6,820 nt of DNA from Aquificales bacterium. Lineage in GTDB: Bacteria; Aquificota; Aquificia; Aquificales; Aquificaceae. Where the stretch lies: contig WFWF01000115.1 of NCBI GenBank assembly GCA_015491275.1, forward strand, positions 1 through 6,820, in the 5' to 3' direction. The notes beneath the pieces are model-generated. The model was given only the letters and a program-made list of their open reading frames with translations, was not told the origin of the DNA and did no database searches. A program made the position numbers and the translations under genes. Within the stretch, counting starts at the first letter, position 1. Every line of letters starts with the position of its first letter. Below, in pieces: positions 1-6,351 of this stretch.

Positions 1-11
1 ATATTTACCAT
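1..11 (-). CDS. 5' end of an unidentified minus-strand gene (partial)
   Basis: An ATG lies at 11-9 on the minus strand, preceded by GGAGGG at 24-19 with a 7-base spacer, which is close to ideal for a ribosome binding site. Only Met-Val-Asn and part of a fourth codon are visible before the window ends, so the product cannot be named. The region between it and queA holds promoter-like sequence in the same direction, suggesting that this is the first gene of a separate transcription unit rather than the tail of the queA operon. The call rests only on the start codon, the Shine-Dalgarno and the position. Confidence 0.6.
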
Positions 12-18
12 AGTGCTA

Positions 19-24
19 CCCTCC
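19..24 (-). promoter_or_regulatory. Strong Shine-Dalgarno for the gene starting at 11
   Basis: Minus-strand GGAGGG followed by TAGCACT and then ATG. The 7-base spacing and the purine-rich core match the anti-Shine-Dalgarno of bacterial 16S rRNA. This is the main evidence that a gene begins at the left edge. Confidence 0.6.
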
Positions 25-59
25 GCTATATTTTTTAGCATTATAATAATTTAACAACG

Positions 60-89
60 TTTATAATTTATGACAATATATAATGTAAA
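60..89 (-). promoter_or_regulatory. Candidate sigma-70-type promoter for the left-edge gene
   Basis: On the minus strand TTTACA (89-84) is followed after 18 bases by TATAAA (65-60), five of six matches to consensus in each box. Predicted transcription would start near 53, giving a leader of about 40 bases before the ATG at 11. A perfect TATAAT at 45-40 is an alternative -10 but has no acceptable -35 box at 16-19 bases. The whole stretch is very AT-rich, so chance matches are likely. Confidence 0.35.
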
Positions 90-203
90 CCATTGAAGGA
101 TCATGAAAGCAACTGTAAAATATAAAAAAAAGAAATAAATTTTCCGTATGAACGACTAATAGAAACAAGCAGAAAAAATTTACTCCAATAGATGAAAGGG
201 CGC

Positions 204-1208
204 TTACAAAATAAGCATACCATCTCCGTAACTGTAAAATCTGTAGCGTCTATCTACAGCCTCTCTGTACGCTTTCATAATGAAATCTTTACCCGCAAAG
301 GCGGAAACAAGTAACAGTAAAGAAGACCTCGGTAGGTGAAAGTTAGTAATCATACCGTCAATAACCTTAAACCTAAAAGGTGGATAGATGTATAGATTTG
401 TATAACCCTCGTAGGGTTCAAAGGGCTTTGTTTCTAAAGCCCTTACAACCGTTGTTCCTACAGCTATAACCTTATTTCCTCCCTCTTTGGTTTCTTTTAT
501 AATATTGACCGTCTCTTCTGGTACCTTCACATACTCGGAATCAATATTGTGTTTTTCCACTTCCTCAACCTTTATGGGCTTAAATGTACCGTAAGATACA
601 TGAAGGGTTATAAAGGCAAACCTTATTCCTTTTTCCTTCAACCTCTCAATAAGCTCTTCAGAAAAATGAAGGGAAGCGGTGGGTGAAGCAACAGCACCCT
701 CCTCCTTTGCAAATATGGTTTGATAATATTCCCTGTCCATGGGTTCCTCTTCTCTTTCAAGATAAGGAGGTATGGGCATCTTTCCGTATTTCTCAAGAAG
801 GGAAAGCACATCTTCTCCTTTAAGCCCAACAATAAATGTTGCCTCTTCAACATGCTTAATAACCTCTACTTTGAAATCATCACCTATTTCTATAACAAGT
901 CCTTCCCTTATCTTCTTTCCTCCGACAAGCGCCTTCCATCTTCTCCCTCCCATAAAATCTGTTAAAAGTATTTCAACCTTTCCGCCCGTCGGTTTCTTAC
1001 CCTCAAGCCTTGCCTTTATAACCTTTGTGTTATTAAATATAAGAAGATCGCCCTCTTTCAAATATTCAGGAAGGTTTATAAATATATCATGCTCTATTGT
1101 CCCTTCTTTTCTATTAAGTATCATCAATCTCGCATTATGCCTCGGAATTACGGGATATTTAGCTATAAGCTCCTTCGGTAGTTCATAGTCAAACTCTTCA
1201 ATTCTCAT
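204..1208 (-). CDS. queA: S-adenosylmethionine:tRNA ribosyltransferase-isomerase (QueA)
   Basis: QueA is a cytoplasmic enzyme that transfers and isomerises the ribose of S-adenosylmethionine onto 7-aminomethyl-7-deazaguanine at position 34 of GUN-anticodon tRNAs, giving epoxyqueuosine. The 334 residues match the usual family length of about 340-350. Visible family features are the N-terminal FDYELPKELIAKYP (6-19), FNNTKVIKARL (58-68), PIPPYLER (145-152), PTASLHF (176-182), GTFKPI (207-212), GTTVVRALE (251-259), NFHLPRSSLLLLVSAFAG (289-306) and the C-terminal YRFYSYGDGMLI (322-333). Several signatures differ from the common form: PTASLHF instead of PTAGLHF, LHVSYGTF instead of LHVGxGTF, and HNIDSE (220-225) instead of HxMHxE. 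The ATG overlaps the antiporter stop as ATGA and has no Shine-Dalgarno, so translation is probably coupled. It is the last gene of the leftward operon. Confidence 0.95.
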   Translation of the reverse strand: MRIEEFDYELPKELIAKYPVIPRHNARLMILNRKEGTIEHDIFINLPEYLKEGDLLIFNNTKVIKARLEGKKPTGGKVEILLTDFMGGRRWKALVGGKKIREGLVIEIGDDFKVEVIKHVEEATFIVGLKGEDVLSLLEKYGKMPIPPYLEREEEPMDREYYQTIFAKEEGAVASPTASLHFSEELIERLKEKGIRFAFITLHVSYGTFKPIKVEEVEKHNIDSEYVKVPEETVNIIKETKEGGNKVIAVGTTVVRALETKPFEPYEGYTNLYIYPPFRFKVIDGMITNFHLPRSSLLLLVSAFAGKDFIMKAYREAVDRRYRFYSYGDGMLIL

Positions 1209-2392
1209 TTAGTCGTAATCTTAAGCATTATGGGAGCAAGGAAGGTTGTTACAGCAACAACGAAAACTATAACCGCATAATTGACATCATCAAGTATTTT
1301 AAAACTTCTACCGAACTCCGCAAATATAAGACCCACCTCACCCCTCGGCATCATGGAAAATCCTATGCTGAATTTTTCTCTAAGTGGAATTCCCATTACA
1401 ACAAATCCGCACAGTACCTTACCAACTATTGCTACACCTATAAGGGATAGGGAAAAAGCCCAAAACTGTAAAGAGGAAAAATCTATAGCCTTCAAGTTTA
1501 GAGCAAGCCCGACACTGACAAAGAAAATTGGTGTAAGTGTCCAAACCAACGGTTTTATACTTTCCTCAATCTTATGAAGGAGCTTTTCATCCGTCCTTAA
1601 GAATGTTGCAAAAGGTATGGTAAACCTTCTTGAAAGAGCAAGCCCAGCAGTAAATGATCCGAGAATCTCGGGCGAACCGACTTTATGGGCAAGATATGCA
1701 AAAAACAGGATGAGTGCCATTATAGAAGGGGGAACAAAATCAAGAGTTGCCATATATTTAACAATGAAGGATATAAGTCGCGCCAGGATGTTGGCGAGTA
1801 TAGGAGCAAATATAAAGAACAGAGCTATATGGAATATAAGATTTAAAGTTGCATCCATGTGAACCTCTTTTGTTTTTGAAAACTCATAAAGTGCTGCCAA
1901 TACTACAACACCAAGAATATCATCAAGAACCGCTGCACCCAGAACTATCTGTGCAAACCTATCCTTGTGTTTACCTAAATCCGTAAGCACCCTTATAGTT
2001 ATACCTATGCTCGTGGCGGTTAGCGCTCCCCCTATGAAAAGAGATGTAAGTATATCTTGATCAAAAAAGTAGTAAGATATAACAAAGCCGCCTATAAATG
2101 GCAAAACCGCCCCAACTGTTGCTGCAAGAAAGGACCAAAGACCTGTCTTTATAAGCATGTGTAAATCCGCTTCCAGTCCTACTTCAAACAAAAGAAGGAT
2201 GATACCCAACTCCGCAAGTACCTTTATCGCTTCCTCAAGGGATATTAAACCGAGAACACTCTGACCTATAATTACACCTGCTGTTACCTCACCGAGGACC
2301 GCGGGGATACCCACTTTTGCAAAGAATTCTCCCAAAAGCTTACCCGCAAGTAACATTATGGCTATGTGTAGAAAGAGGGTGCTTATTTCCAT
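1205..2392 (-). CDS. CPA2-family Na+/H+ antiporter, NapA/KefB-like membrane domain
   Basis: This is an integral inner-membrane cation:proton antiporter of 395 residues, made of about 12-13 hydrophobic segments with almost no soluble tail. The diagnostic feature is the paired aspartate Asp157-Asp158 in GAAVLDDILG (152-161), the ion-binding motif of electrogenic CPA2 exchangers such as Thermus NapA. It is preceded by GGALTATSIGITIRVL (121-136), the unwound-helix region of the fold. Other family marks are GEVTAGVIIG (34-43), LLLFEVGLE (66-74), GSFTAGLALS (245-254) and MPRGEVGLIFAE (348-359). Lys325 in VGK may be the conserved membrane lysine near the ion site, but I could not align it. There is no TrkA-N or USP domain, so it is not a full KefB/KefC potassium-efflux protein. 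Na+/H+ exchange is inferred; K+/H+ remains possible. The ATG lies 3 bases after the dut stop, with GGGGA 8 bases upstream as a weak ribosome site, and its stop overlaps queA. Confidence 0.85.
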   Translation of the reverse strand: MEISTLFLHIAIMLLAGKLLGEFFAKVGIPAVLGEVTAGVIIGQSVLGLISLEEAIKVLAELGIILLLFEVGLEADLHMLIKTGLWSFLAATVGAVLPFIGGFVISYYFFDQDILTSLFIGGALTATSIGITIRVLTDLGKHKDRFAQIVLGAAVLDDILGVVVLAALYEFSKTKEVHMDATLNLIFHIALFFIFAPILANILARLISFIVKYMATLDFVPPSIMALILFFAYLAHKVGSPEILGSFTAGLALSRRFTIPFATFLRTDEKLLHKIEESIKPLVWTLTPIFFVSVGLALNLKAIDFSSLQFWAFSLSLIGVAIVGKVLCGFVVMGIPLREKFSIGFSMMPRGEVGLIFAEFGRSFKILDDVNYAVIVFVVAVTTFLAPIMLKITTK

Positions 2393-2395
2393 AGC

Positions 2396-2839
2396 TTAAA
2401 TCCCCGTACTTCCGAATCCCCCGTTCCCTCTGACAGTTTCTGATAAATCTTCCACTTCCTCAATATCCGCCTTTACGACGGGAGCTATAATCAGCTGTGC
2501 TACCCTATCCCCCCGCTTTATTTCTACTTTTTCCTCCCCTAAATTTATAAGAATAACCTTTATTTCTCCCCTGTAGTCCGCATCAATCGTACCAGGAGAA
2601 TTAAGAACGGTAATACCTTTTTTTACAGCAAGTCCGCTCCTCGGTCTTATCTGACCCTCATAGCCCTCGGGTATCTCCAAGATTATACCCGTAGGTATCA
2701 AAGCCCTCTCACCCGGTTCCAGTACAACTTTATCATCAACAGCAGCCCTAAGGTCCAAACCCACGGAACCGGGTGTTGCGTAAGAGGGTAACTCTATATC
2801 CTTTGCGCTAGGTAGTCTTTTTACCTTAATCCTTATCAT
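2396..2839 (-). CDS. dut: Deoxyuridine 5'-triphosphate nucleotidohydrolase (dUTPase)
   Basis: dUTPase hydrolyses dUTP to dUMP and pyrophosphate, keeping uracil out of DNA and feeding thymidylate synthesis; the family is a cytoplasmic homotrimer. All five trimeric dUTPase motifs are present in order in 147 residues: motif I GSVGLDLRA (24-32), motif II PRSGLA (66-71), motif III GTIDADYRG (83-91), motif IV RGDRVAQLII (109-118) and motif V RGNGGFGSTG (137-146). Asp86 is the expected catalytic base and Phe142 the residue that stacks on uracil. The protein ends one residue after motif V, so the active-site tail is complete. The start ATG overlaps the pnp stop as ATGA without its own Shine-Dalgarno, implying coupled translation. 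A dCTP deaminase is unlikely because motif III carries the dUTPase IDADY pattern. Confidence 0.97.
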   Translation of the reverse strand: MIRIKVKRLPSAKDIELPSYATPGSVGLDLRAAVDDKVVLEPGERALIPTGIILEIPEGYEGQIRPRSGLAVKKGITVLNSPGTIDADYRGEIKVILINLGEEKVEIKRGDRVAQLIIAPVVKADIEEVEDLSETVRGNGGFGSTGI

Positions 2840-4914
2840 TGTTTATCCACACCTATAGTAGTAAGCTTGGGTCTTCCAAGATCGTCAACCTCCATAACTT
2901 TAACCCTTATAACATCTCCCACACTAAAAGCCTGCCTTACATCCTTCACAAACCCTGCCATTTTAGAAACATGTAACAGTCCAATCTTGCCCGGCAGAAC
3001 CTCAACAAAAACACCGTACGGCTCCACCCTCGTTACTTTACCCTCGTATATTTTACCTACCTCAACCTCTCTTATTATCTCCTCTATCATGGATATAGCT
3101 CCTCTTATGGACTCTTCCGAAGGTGCAGTTATATAAACATTTCCCTCTTCACCAACCCAAACTTTCGCCTTCGTTTCCTCATATATCTTCTTAATATTCC
3201 TGCCACCCGGACCTATTATAAGGGGTGCCTTATCCTCGGAAACCTTGTATATATACATTCTGGGAGCATAGGGAGATAGCTCCTTCCTCGGCTCAGGTAT
3301 GGCTTCGTACATCTTTTCCAATATAAAGAGTCTTCCTTCCTTCGCCTTCTCCAAAGCCTTCAACATTATCTCCTTTGTTATCCCCTTTATCTTTATGTCC
3401 ATCTGAACACTCGTTATACCATCTCGCGTACCCGCAACCTTAAAATCCATATCTCCCAAGTGATCCTCATCTCCCAATATATCTGAGAGAATAACATAAT
3501 TATCACCTTCCTTTATAAGTCCCATAGCTATACCTGCCACATGCTTTTTAAGGGGAACCCCTGCATCAAAGAGGGCTAACGATCCTCCGCAAACCGTTGC
3601 CATGGAGGTTGAACCATTGGATTCAAGTATATCTGAAACTACCCTTATTATATAAGGAAATTCTTCCTCGGAAGGTATTAACGGCTCTATAGCCCTTTCA
3701 GCCAATGCTCCATGACCTATCTCCCTTCTTCTTGGAGGACCCCAAGGTTTTGCCTCTCCACCGGAGAAAGGTGGGAAATTGTAATGAAGCATAAATCTCT
3801 TAAAGGTTTCCCCTTCCGCTATGGTTTCTATAAGCTGTGCCTCGTTGGGAGCACCGAGGGTAACGGTAACAAAAGCTTGGGTTTGCCCCCTTGTAAACAC
3901 CGCAGAACCGTGAGGTCTTTCATAAGGATGTACATCTATGGTGATGTGCCTTATATCGTCCGGTTTTCTTCCATCTATCCTAACTCCCTCCTTCAATATT
4001 TTTTCTCTCATTAATTTACTCTCAAATTTCTTAAAGGCATACTTTGCTTTGAACATAAGGTCTTCTGGAATCTGATAAGTTGATACAAATTCATCAAATA
4101 TCTCACCCAACTTTCTGTTCCTTTCCTTTTTATCTCTAATGGAAAAAGCTTCAATGATTTTATCCTTTGAGAAAGATTCAAGGGCCTGCTGGAGTTCCTC
4201 GGGCAAATCAATGGGGGGAACCTCTACCTTGGGTACACCTACTTGTTCCCTCAGCTTTTCCTGGGCATCAATAATAGGCTTAATAACTTCAAGCCCATAA
4301 AATAGCGCTTCCGCCAAGATATCCTCGGGTATCTCTTTACCTCCTCCCTCAACCATAACTATGGCATCCTCCGTACCCGCCATTACTATTTCCAGATCCG
4401 CTTCCTTTCTCTCCTCATAACCCGGATTAACAACATACTCACCGTTAATCCTACAGACCCTTAATCCCCCTATAGGACATTGAAAAGGTATCCTTGATAT
4501 ATGAAGGGCTGCAGAAGCACCGGTTATGGCAAGAACATCGGGATCATACGCATCATCCGCTGAAAGAGTGAGGGCGGTTATTACAACATCATGAAAAAAT
4601 CCCTCGGGAAATAGAGGTCTTACGGGTCTATCTATAACCCTTGAAACTAAGATCTCCCTATCCGTCGGTTTACCTTCCCTCTTTATAAAACCTCCTGGTA
4701 TCCTACCGTAGGCTGATCCTCTCTCCCTATAATCAACCGTTAAGGGGACAAAATCAACATTTTCAACAGGATCATCCGACATAACTGCGGTTACAAGGAC
4801 AGCGGTTCCCCCCTGTCTTACTACAACAGCACCATCTGCCTGCTTTGCATATCTTCCCGCTTCTATAATTATAGGATCCTTCCCTACATAAGCCTGAACC
4901 TTTATCATGGTCAT
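2836..4914 (-). CDS. pnp: Polyribonucleotide nucleotidyltransferase (PNPase)
   Basis: PNPase is the phosphorolytic 3'-to-5' exoribonuclease that degrades mRNA to nucleoside diphosphates and can also add tails; it forms a trimeric ring. The 692 residues contain the full architecture: a first RNase PH domain (about 10-145) with GGFIKREGKPTDRE (74-87) and SRVIDRPVRPLFP (91-103), a helical linker (about 235-305), the catalytic second RNase PH domain (about 315-545) with GSTSMATVCGGSLALFDAG (434-452) and GDEDHLGDMDFKVAGT (481-496), a KH domain with LIIGPGGRNIKKI (565-577), and an S1 domain (about 618-688). Asp484, Asp490 and Lys492 correspond to the E. coli catalytic Asp486, Asp492 and Lys494. The C-terminus stops soon after S1, without the extra tail of E. 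coli. The start overlaps the rpsO stop as ATGA; a second ATG at 4908 is an equally possible start, with AAGG 4 or 10 bases upstream respectively. Confidence 0.98.
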   Translation of the reverse strand: MTMIKVQAYVGKDPIIIEAGRYAKQADGAVVVRQGGTAVLVTAVMSDDPVENVDFVPLTVDYRERGSAYGRIPGGFIKREGKPTDREILVSRVIDRPVRPLFPEGFFHDVVITALTLSADDAYDPDVLAITGASAALHISRIPFQCPIGGLRVCRINGEYVVNPGYEERKEADLEIVMAGTEDAIVMVEGGGKEIPEDILAEALFYGLEVIKPIIDAQEKLREQVGVPKVEVPPIDLPEELQQALESFSKDKIIEAFSIRDKKERNRKLGEIFDEFVSTYQIPEDLMFKAKYAFKKFESKLMREKILKEGVRIDGRKPDDIRHITIDVHPYERPHGSAVFTRGQTQAFVTVTLGAPNEAQLIETIAEGETFKRFMLHYNFPPFSGGEAKPWGPPRRREIGHGALAERAIEPLIPSEEEFPYIIRVVSDILESNGSTSMATVCGGSLALFDAGVPLKKHVAGIAMGLIKEGDNYVILSDILGDEDHLGDMDFKVAGTRDGITSVQMDIKIKGITKEIMLKALEKAKEGRLFILEKMYEAIPEPRKELSPYAPRMYIYKVSEDKAPLIIGPGGRNIKKIYEETKAKVWVGEEGNVYITAPSEESIRGAISMIEEIIREVEVGKIYEGKVTRVEPYGVFVEVLPGKIGLLHVSKMAGFVKDVRQAFSVGDVIRVKVMEVDDLGRPKLTTIGVDKQ

Positions 4915-5183
4915 TTAACCTTCAAGTTTAGTTTTTCTACAATCCTTTGATAGCTTTCGGGATCATTTTCCTTAAGGTAATCCAATAATCTTCTTCTTTT
5001 GTTTACCATCCCTATCAATCCTCTTCTGGAATGTAAATCCTTTTTATTCTTCTTCATGTGTTCCGTAAGCCTGTTTATCCTTTCTGTCAATATGGCTATC
5101 TGAACTTCCGCGGAGCCGGTATCATTCTCATGCTTTTGAAATTCCTTTATAAGCTCCCATTTTCTTTCCTTTGACAAGGGCAT
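4911..5183 (-). CDS. rpsO: 30S ribosomal protein S15
   Basis: S15 is a primary 16S rRNA-binding protein of the small subunit platform, contacting the three-way junction of helices 20-22 and bridging to the large subunit. The 90-residue product (family usually 89) shows all conserved blocks: DTGSAEVQIAILTERI (21-36), LTEHMKKNKKDLHSRRGL (39-56), VNKRRRLLDYL (60-70) and a C-terminal helix ending LNLKVK. I chose the ATG at 5183, giving MPLSKERK, because it follows AAAGGAGGTG at an 8-base spacing and gives the normal length; an in-frame GTG at 5192 lies inside that ribosome site. The gene starts 17 bases after the upstream 101-aa gene and overlaps pnp by 4 bases. The rpsO-pnp order is widely conserved in bacteria. 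Confidence 0.97.
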   Translation of the reverse strand: MPLSKERKWELIKEFQKHENDTGSAEVQIAILTERINRLTEHMKKNKKDLHSRRGLIGMVNKRRRLLDYLKENDPESYQRIVEKLNLKVK

Positions 5184-5189
5184 CGCAAA

Positions 5190-5199
5190 CACCTCCTTT
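5190..5199 (-). promoter_or_regulatory. Strong Shine-Dalgarno deciding the rpsO start
   Basis: Minus-strand AAAGGAGGTG ends 6 bases before the ATG at 5183 (GGAGG to ATG is 8 bases). It is the only near-perfect anti-16S match among the internal operon genes, consistent with a ribosomal protein needing high translation. It lies directly after the TAA of the upstream gene and excludes the GTG at 5192 as a start. Confidence 0.85.
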
Positions 5200-5200
5200 A

Positions 5201-5506
5201 TTAACCACCGCCATAATTTGTCTGATCCACTTCCATTTCAAATTCCTTTATAAAATGCTCTATAAAGTTTACGAGATCAATGAGATCCTTCTCAAGGTAA
5301 GATTCATGAAGCTCTATCTTTCTCTCCTCAAATTTATCCGGTGATAAATAATATCTTACCCTAACATAGGGATACTTTTCATCCTCCGACCACTCCTTAT
5401 CCCCCGGAAGGACAACACTGACTTCCGTATCAAGCCCTTCCGTTTTTTCCTCAAAAACTTCCTTCAGTGCCATAAGCTTACTTTCATACTTATCAAAGGT
5501 AGCCAT
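5201..5506 (-). CDS. Small acidic protein of unknown function with a C-terminal Gly-Gly-Gly
   Basis: I do not recognise this 101-residue protein. It is soluble-looking, with no signal peptide or membrane segment, and strongly acidic (26 Asp/Glu against 13 Lys/Arg). The predicted layout is an N-terminal helix (about 4-23), a strand TEVSVVL (27-33), an acidic turn, a strand YPYVRVRYYL (45-54), a possible strand KIELHES (63-69), and a long C-terminal helix (about 71-92) with a hydrophobic face, then a short polar tail ending YGGG. This looks like a small alpha/beta fold. It sits 7 bases after the lpxI stop and 17 bases before rpsO on the same strand, so it is co-transcribed. No Shine-Dalgarno precedes the ATG at 5506; the upstream bases are CTCCACC, so it may depend on coupling to lpxI. 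The reading frame is supported by tight packing between two recognised genes and by the lack of overlap; function is unknown. Confidence 0.85.
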   Translation of the reverse strand: MATFDKYESKLMALKEVFEEKTEGLDTEVSVVLPGDKEWSEDEKYPYVRVRYYLSPDKFEERKIELHESYLEKDLIDLVNFIEHFIKEFEMEVDQTNYGGG

Positions 5507-5513
5507 GGTGGAG

Positions 5514-6305
5514 CTATTTTATCACATCAGAATCTATTCCGTAAACAGAAATTCCGTGCTTTTCCGCAAGATCAAGCATTTTTTCCTTATCAACCATGTA
5601 AACATTACCTGCCTCAAGAAAAAGCACATCCGCACCCACATTTATCATCACTTTTATAGTATCAACACCGACGGTGGGTACATCCACCCTAAAATCCTGA
5701 TTATCTCTTCCCACCTTTAAAACCTTGCACCCTTTTCCCGCTATTCTACCTGCCCTTTCTATGGTCTTCTGGGTACCTTCCATAGCTTCAACAGCTACAA
5801 CAGCTTTATCCTTCAAAACTATAGTCTGTCCCACATCAAAATTTGCCATAGCCTTTGCTATAGGGAATCCAAACACAGCATCGTCCATGGCACTTTTCCC
5901 AGGAGCCACACCGTTCATAGGCCCCTTTTCAGATAGTATTGAGGAAAGGAAAGGCTTGGGATTTATAAAACTGAACCCTTTTTTTTCCATGTACAGCATA
6001 AAACTTTTTATAAGATCCGCAGGTTTCCTCGTAGAAGACCCTGCAATGACAGACTTAGCATCCTCATCAGTAAAATTTTTATATACAAGCCTATGTTCAA
6101 ACTTTCCCAACATAACCACTCTCTTTATACCCCTCTCTTTAAACAAACCTATAAGCTCTCCTACCTTGCCAAAAGCCAATCTTTCTTCCGTATGTATATT
6201 CGTTATACCTTCAATACCTACTGCAAAAACCTTTTCTCCCCTTTTCTCCGCTTCCTTCTTAAAAATGCCAGGCAGGGATCCTGAACCCGCTATTAAACCT
6301 ATCAT
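5514..6305 (-). CDS. lpxI: UDP-2,3-diacylglucosamine pyrophosphatase, LpxI type (DUF1009)
   Basis: LpxI hydrolyses UDP-2,3-diacylglucosamine to lipid X and UMP, the fourth step of lipid A synthesis, at the cytoplasmic face of the inner membrane. It replaces the unrelated LpxH in many alphaproteobacteria and other diderms. The 263 residues fit the family. Visible marks are the N-terminal GLIAGSGSLPGIF (3-15), the N-terminal domain ending near 135, GVAPGKSAMDDAVFGF (132-147), VVAVEAMEGTQKTIERAG (169-186), QDFRVDVPTVGVDTI (203-217) and a final alpha/beta stretch ending VYGID (254-258). An acidic residue of the QDFRVD stretch is the likely metal or catalytic ligand by analogy with Caulobacter LpxI, but I could not align it exactly. 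The ATG at 6305 gives the conserved N-terminus; the only ribosome-like site, GGA, is very close to it. It is the first gene of the leftward operon and implies that this organism makes lipid A. Confidence 0.92.
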   Translation of the reverse strand: MIGLIAGSGSLPGIFKKEAEKRGEKVFAVGIEGITNIHTEERLAFGKVGELIGLFKERGIKRVVMLGKFEHRLVYKNFTDEDAKSVIAGSSTRKPADLIKSFMLYMEKKGFSFINPKPFLSSILSEKGPMNGVAPGKSAMDDAVFGFPIAKAMANFDVGQTIVLKDKAVVAVEAMEGTQKTIERAGRIAGKGCKVLKVGRDNQDFRVDVPTVGVDTIKVMINVGADVLFLEAGNVYMVDKEKMLDLAEKHGISVYGIDSDVIK

Positions 6306-6334
6306 CTTCCGTAAAAAATTTTAAAATAAAACTG
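6306..6334. promoter_or_regulatory. 29-base divergent intergenic region between lpxI and rng
   Basis: The gap is almost entirely A/T and contains the palindrome ATTTTAAAAT at 6318-6327. On the plus strand TAAAAT (6322-6327) could be a -10 box placed 7 bases before the rng ATG, which would make a leaderless rng transcript; the matching -35 position (CTATCA at 6299-6304) fits consensus at only three of six bases. On the minus strand the same bases form the lpxI leader. No Shine-Dalgarno for rng is present. Confidence 0.4.
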
Positions 6335-6351
6335 ATGAGTTGCAAACTCAT
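6335..6351. repeat. Perfect inverted repeat covering the rng start codon
   Basis: ATGAGTTGCAAACTCAT has 7-bp arms (6335-6341 and 6345-6351) around GCA. Outer ACTG (6331-6334) and CAGT (6357-6360) can extend the pairing past a five-base bulge. The right arm touches the lpxI -10 box, and the left arm is the rng start codon. It could be a repressor operator, an RNA hairpin masking the rng start, or chance. Confidence 0.5.

Larger units (their letters stand above)
12..203. other. AT-rich intergenic region
   Basis: No credible open reading frame, tRNA or repeat array is visible. It should contain the 3' end of the queA operon and the promoter of the left-edge gene. On the minus strand downstream of queA there is a T-run (eight Ts at 131-124), but the only stem before it is a 4-bp AT-rich GAAA/TTTC pairing, so a standard GC-rich hairpin terminator is not seen. 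The operon may end by a factor-dependent mechanism or read through. Confidence 0.6.

Noticed and set aside
123..145. Intrinsic terminator after queA
   Set aside because: There is a run of eight Ts on the minus strand, but the only stem before it is about 4 bp and all A/T except one pair, too weak to call, particularly for a thermophile.
12..203. CRISPR repeat or small RNA in the intergenic region
   Set aside because: No repeated unit of 24-37 bases with spacers and no convincing extended stem structure could be found by eye.
111..240. Direct repeat AACTGTAAAAT at 111-121 and 230-240
   Set aside because: Only two copies of 11 bases, one in queA and one in AT-rich intergenic DNA, without flanking similarity; likely chance.
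772..1188. 138-codon plus-strand open frame opposite queA
   Set aside because: It is antisense to conserved QueA sequence, rich in Ser/Pro/Ile as expected of a shadow frame, and has no independent support.
5184..5192. In-frame GTG at 5192 as the rpsO start (three extra residues)
   Set aside because: The GTG lies inside the AAAGGAGGTG ribosome site, and the ATG at 5183 gives the normal S15 N-terminus and length.
5725..6324. 199-codon plus-strand open frame opposite lpxI
   Set aside because: It is fully antisense to a clearly conserved gene, has no ribosome site or recognisable motif, and has a composition typical of the reverse complement of a coding frame.
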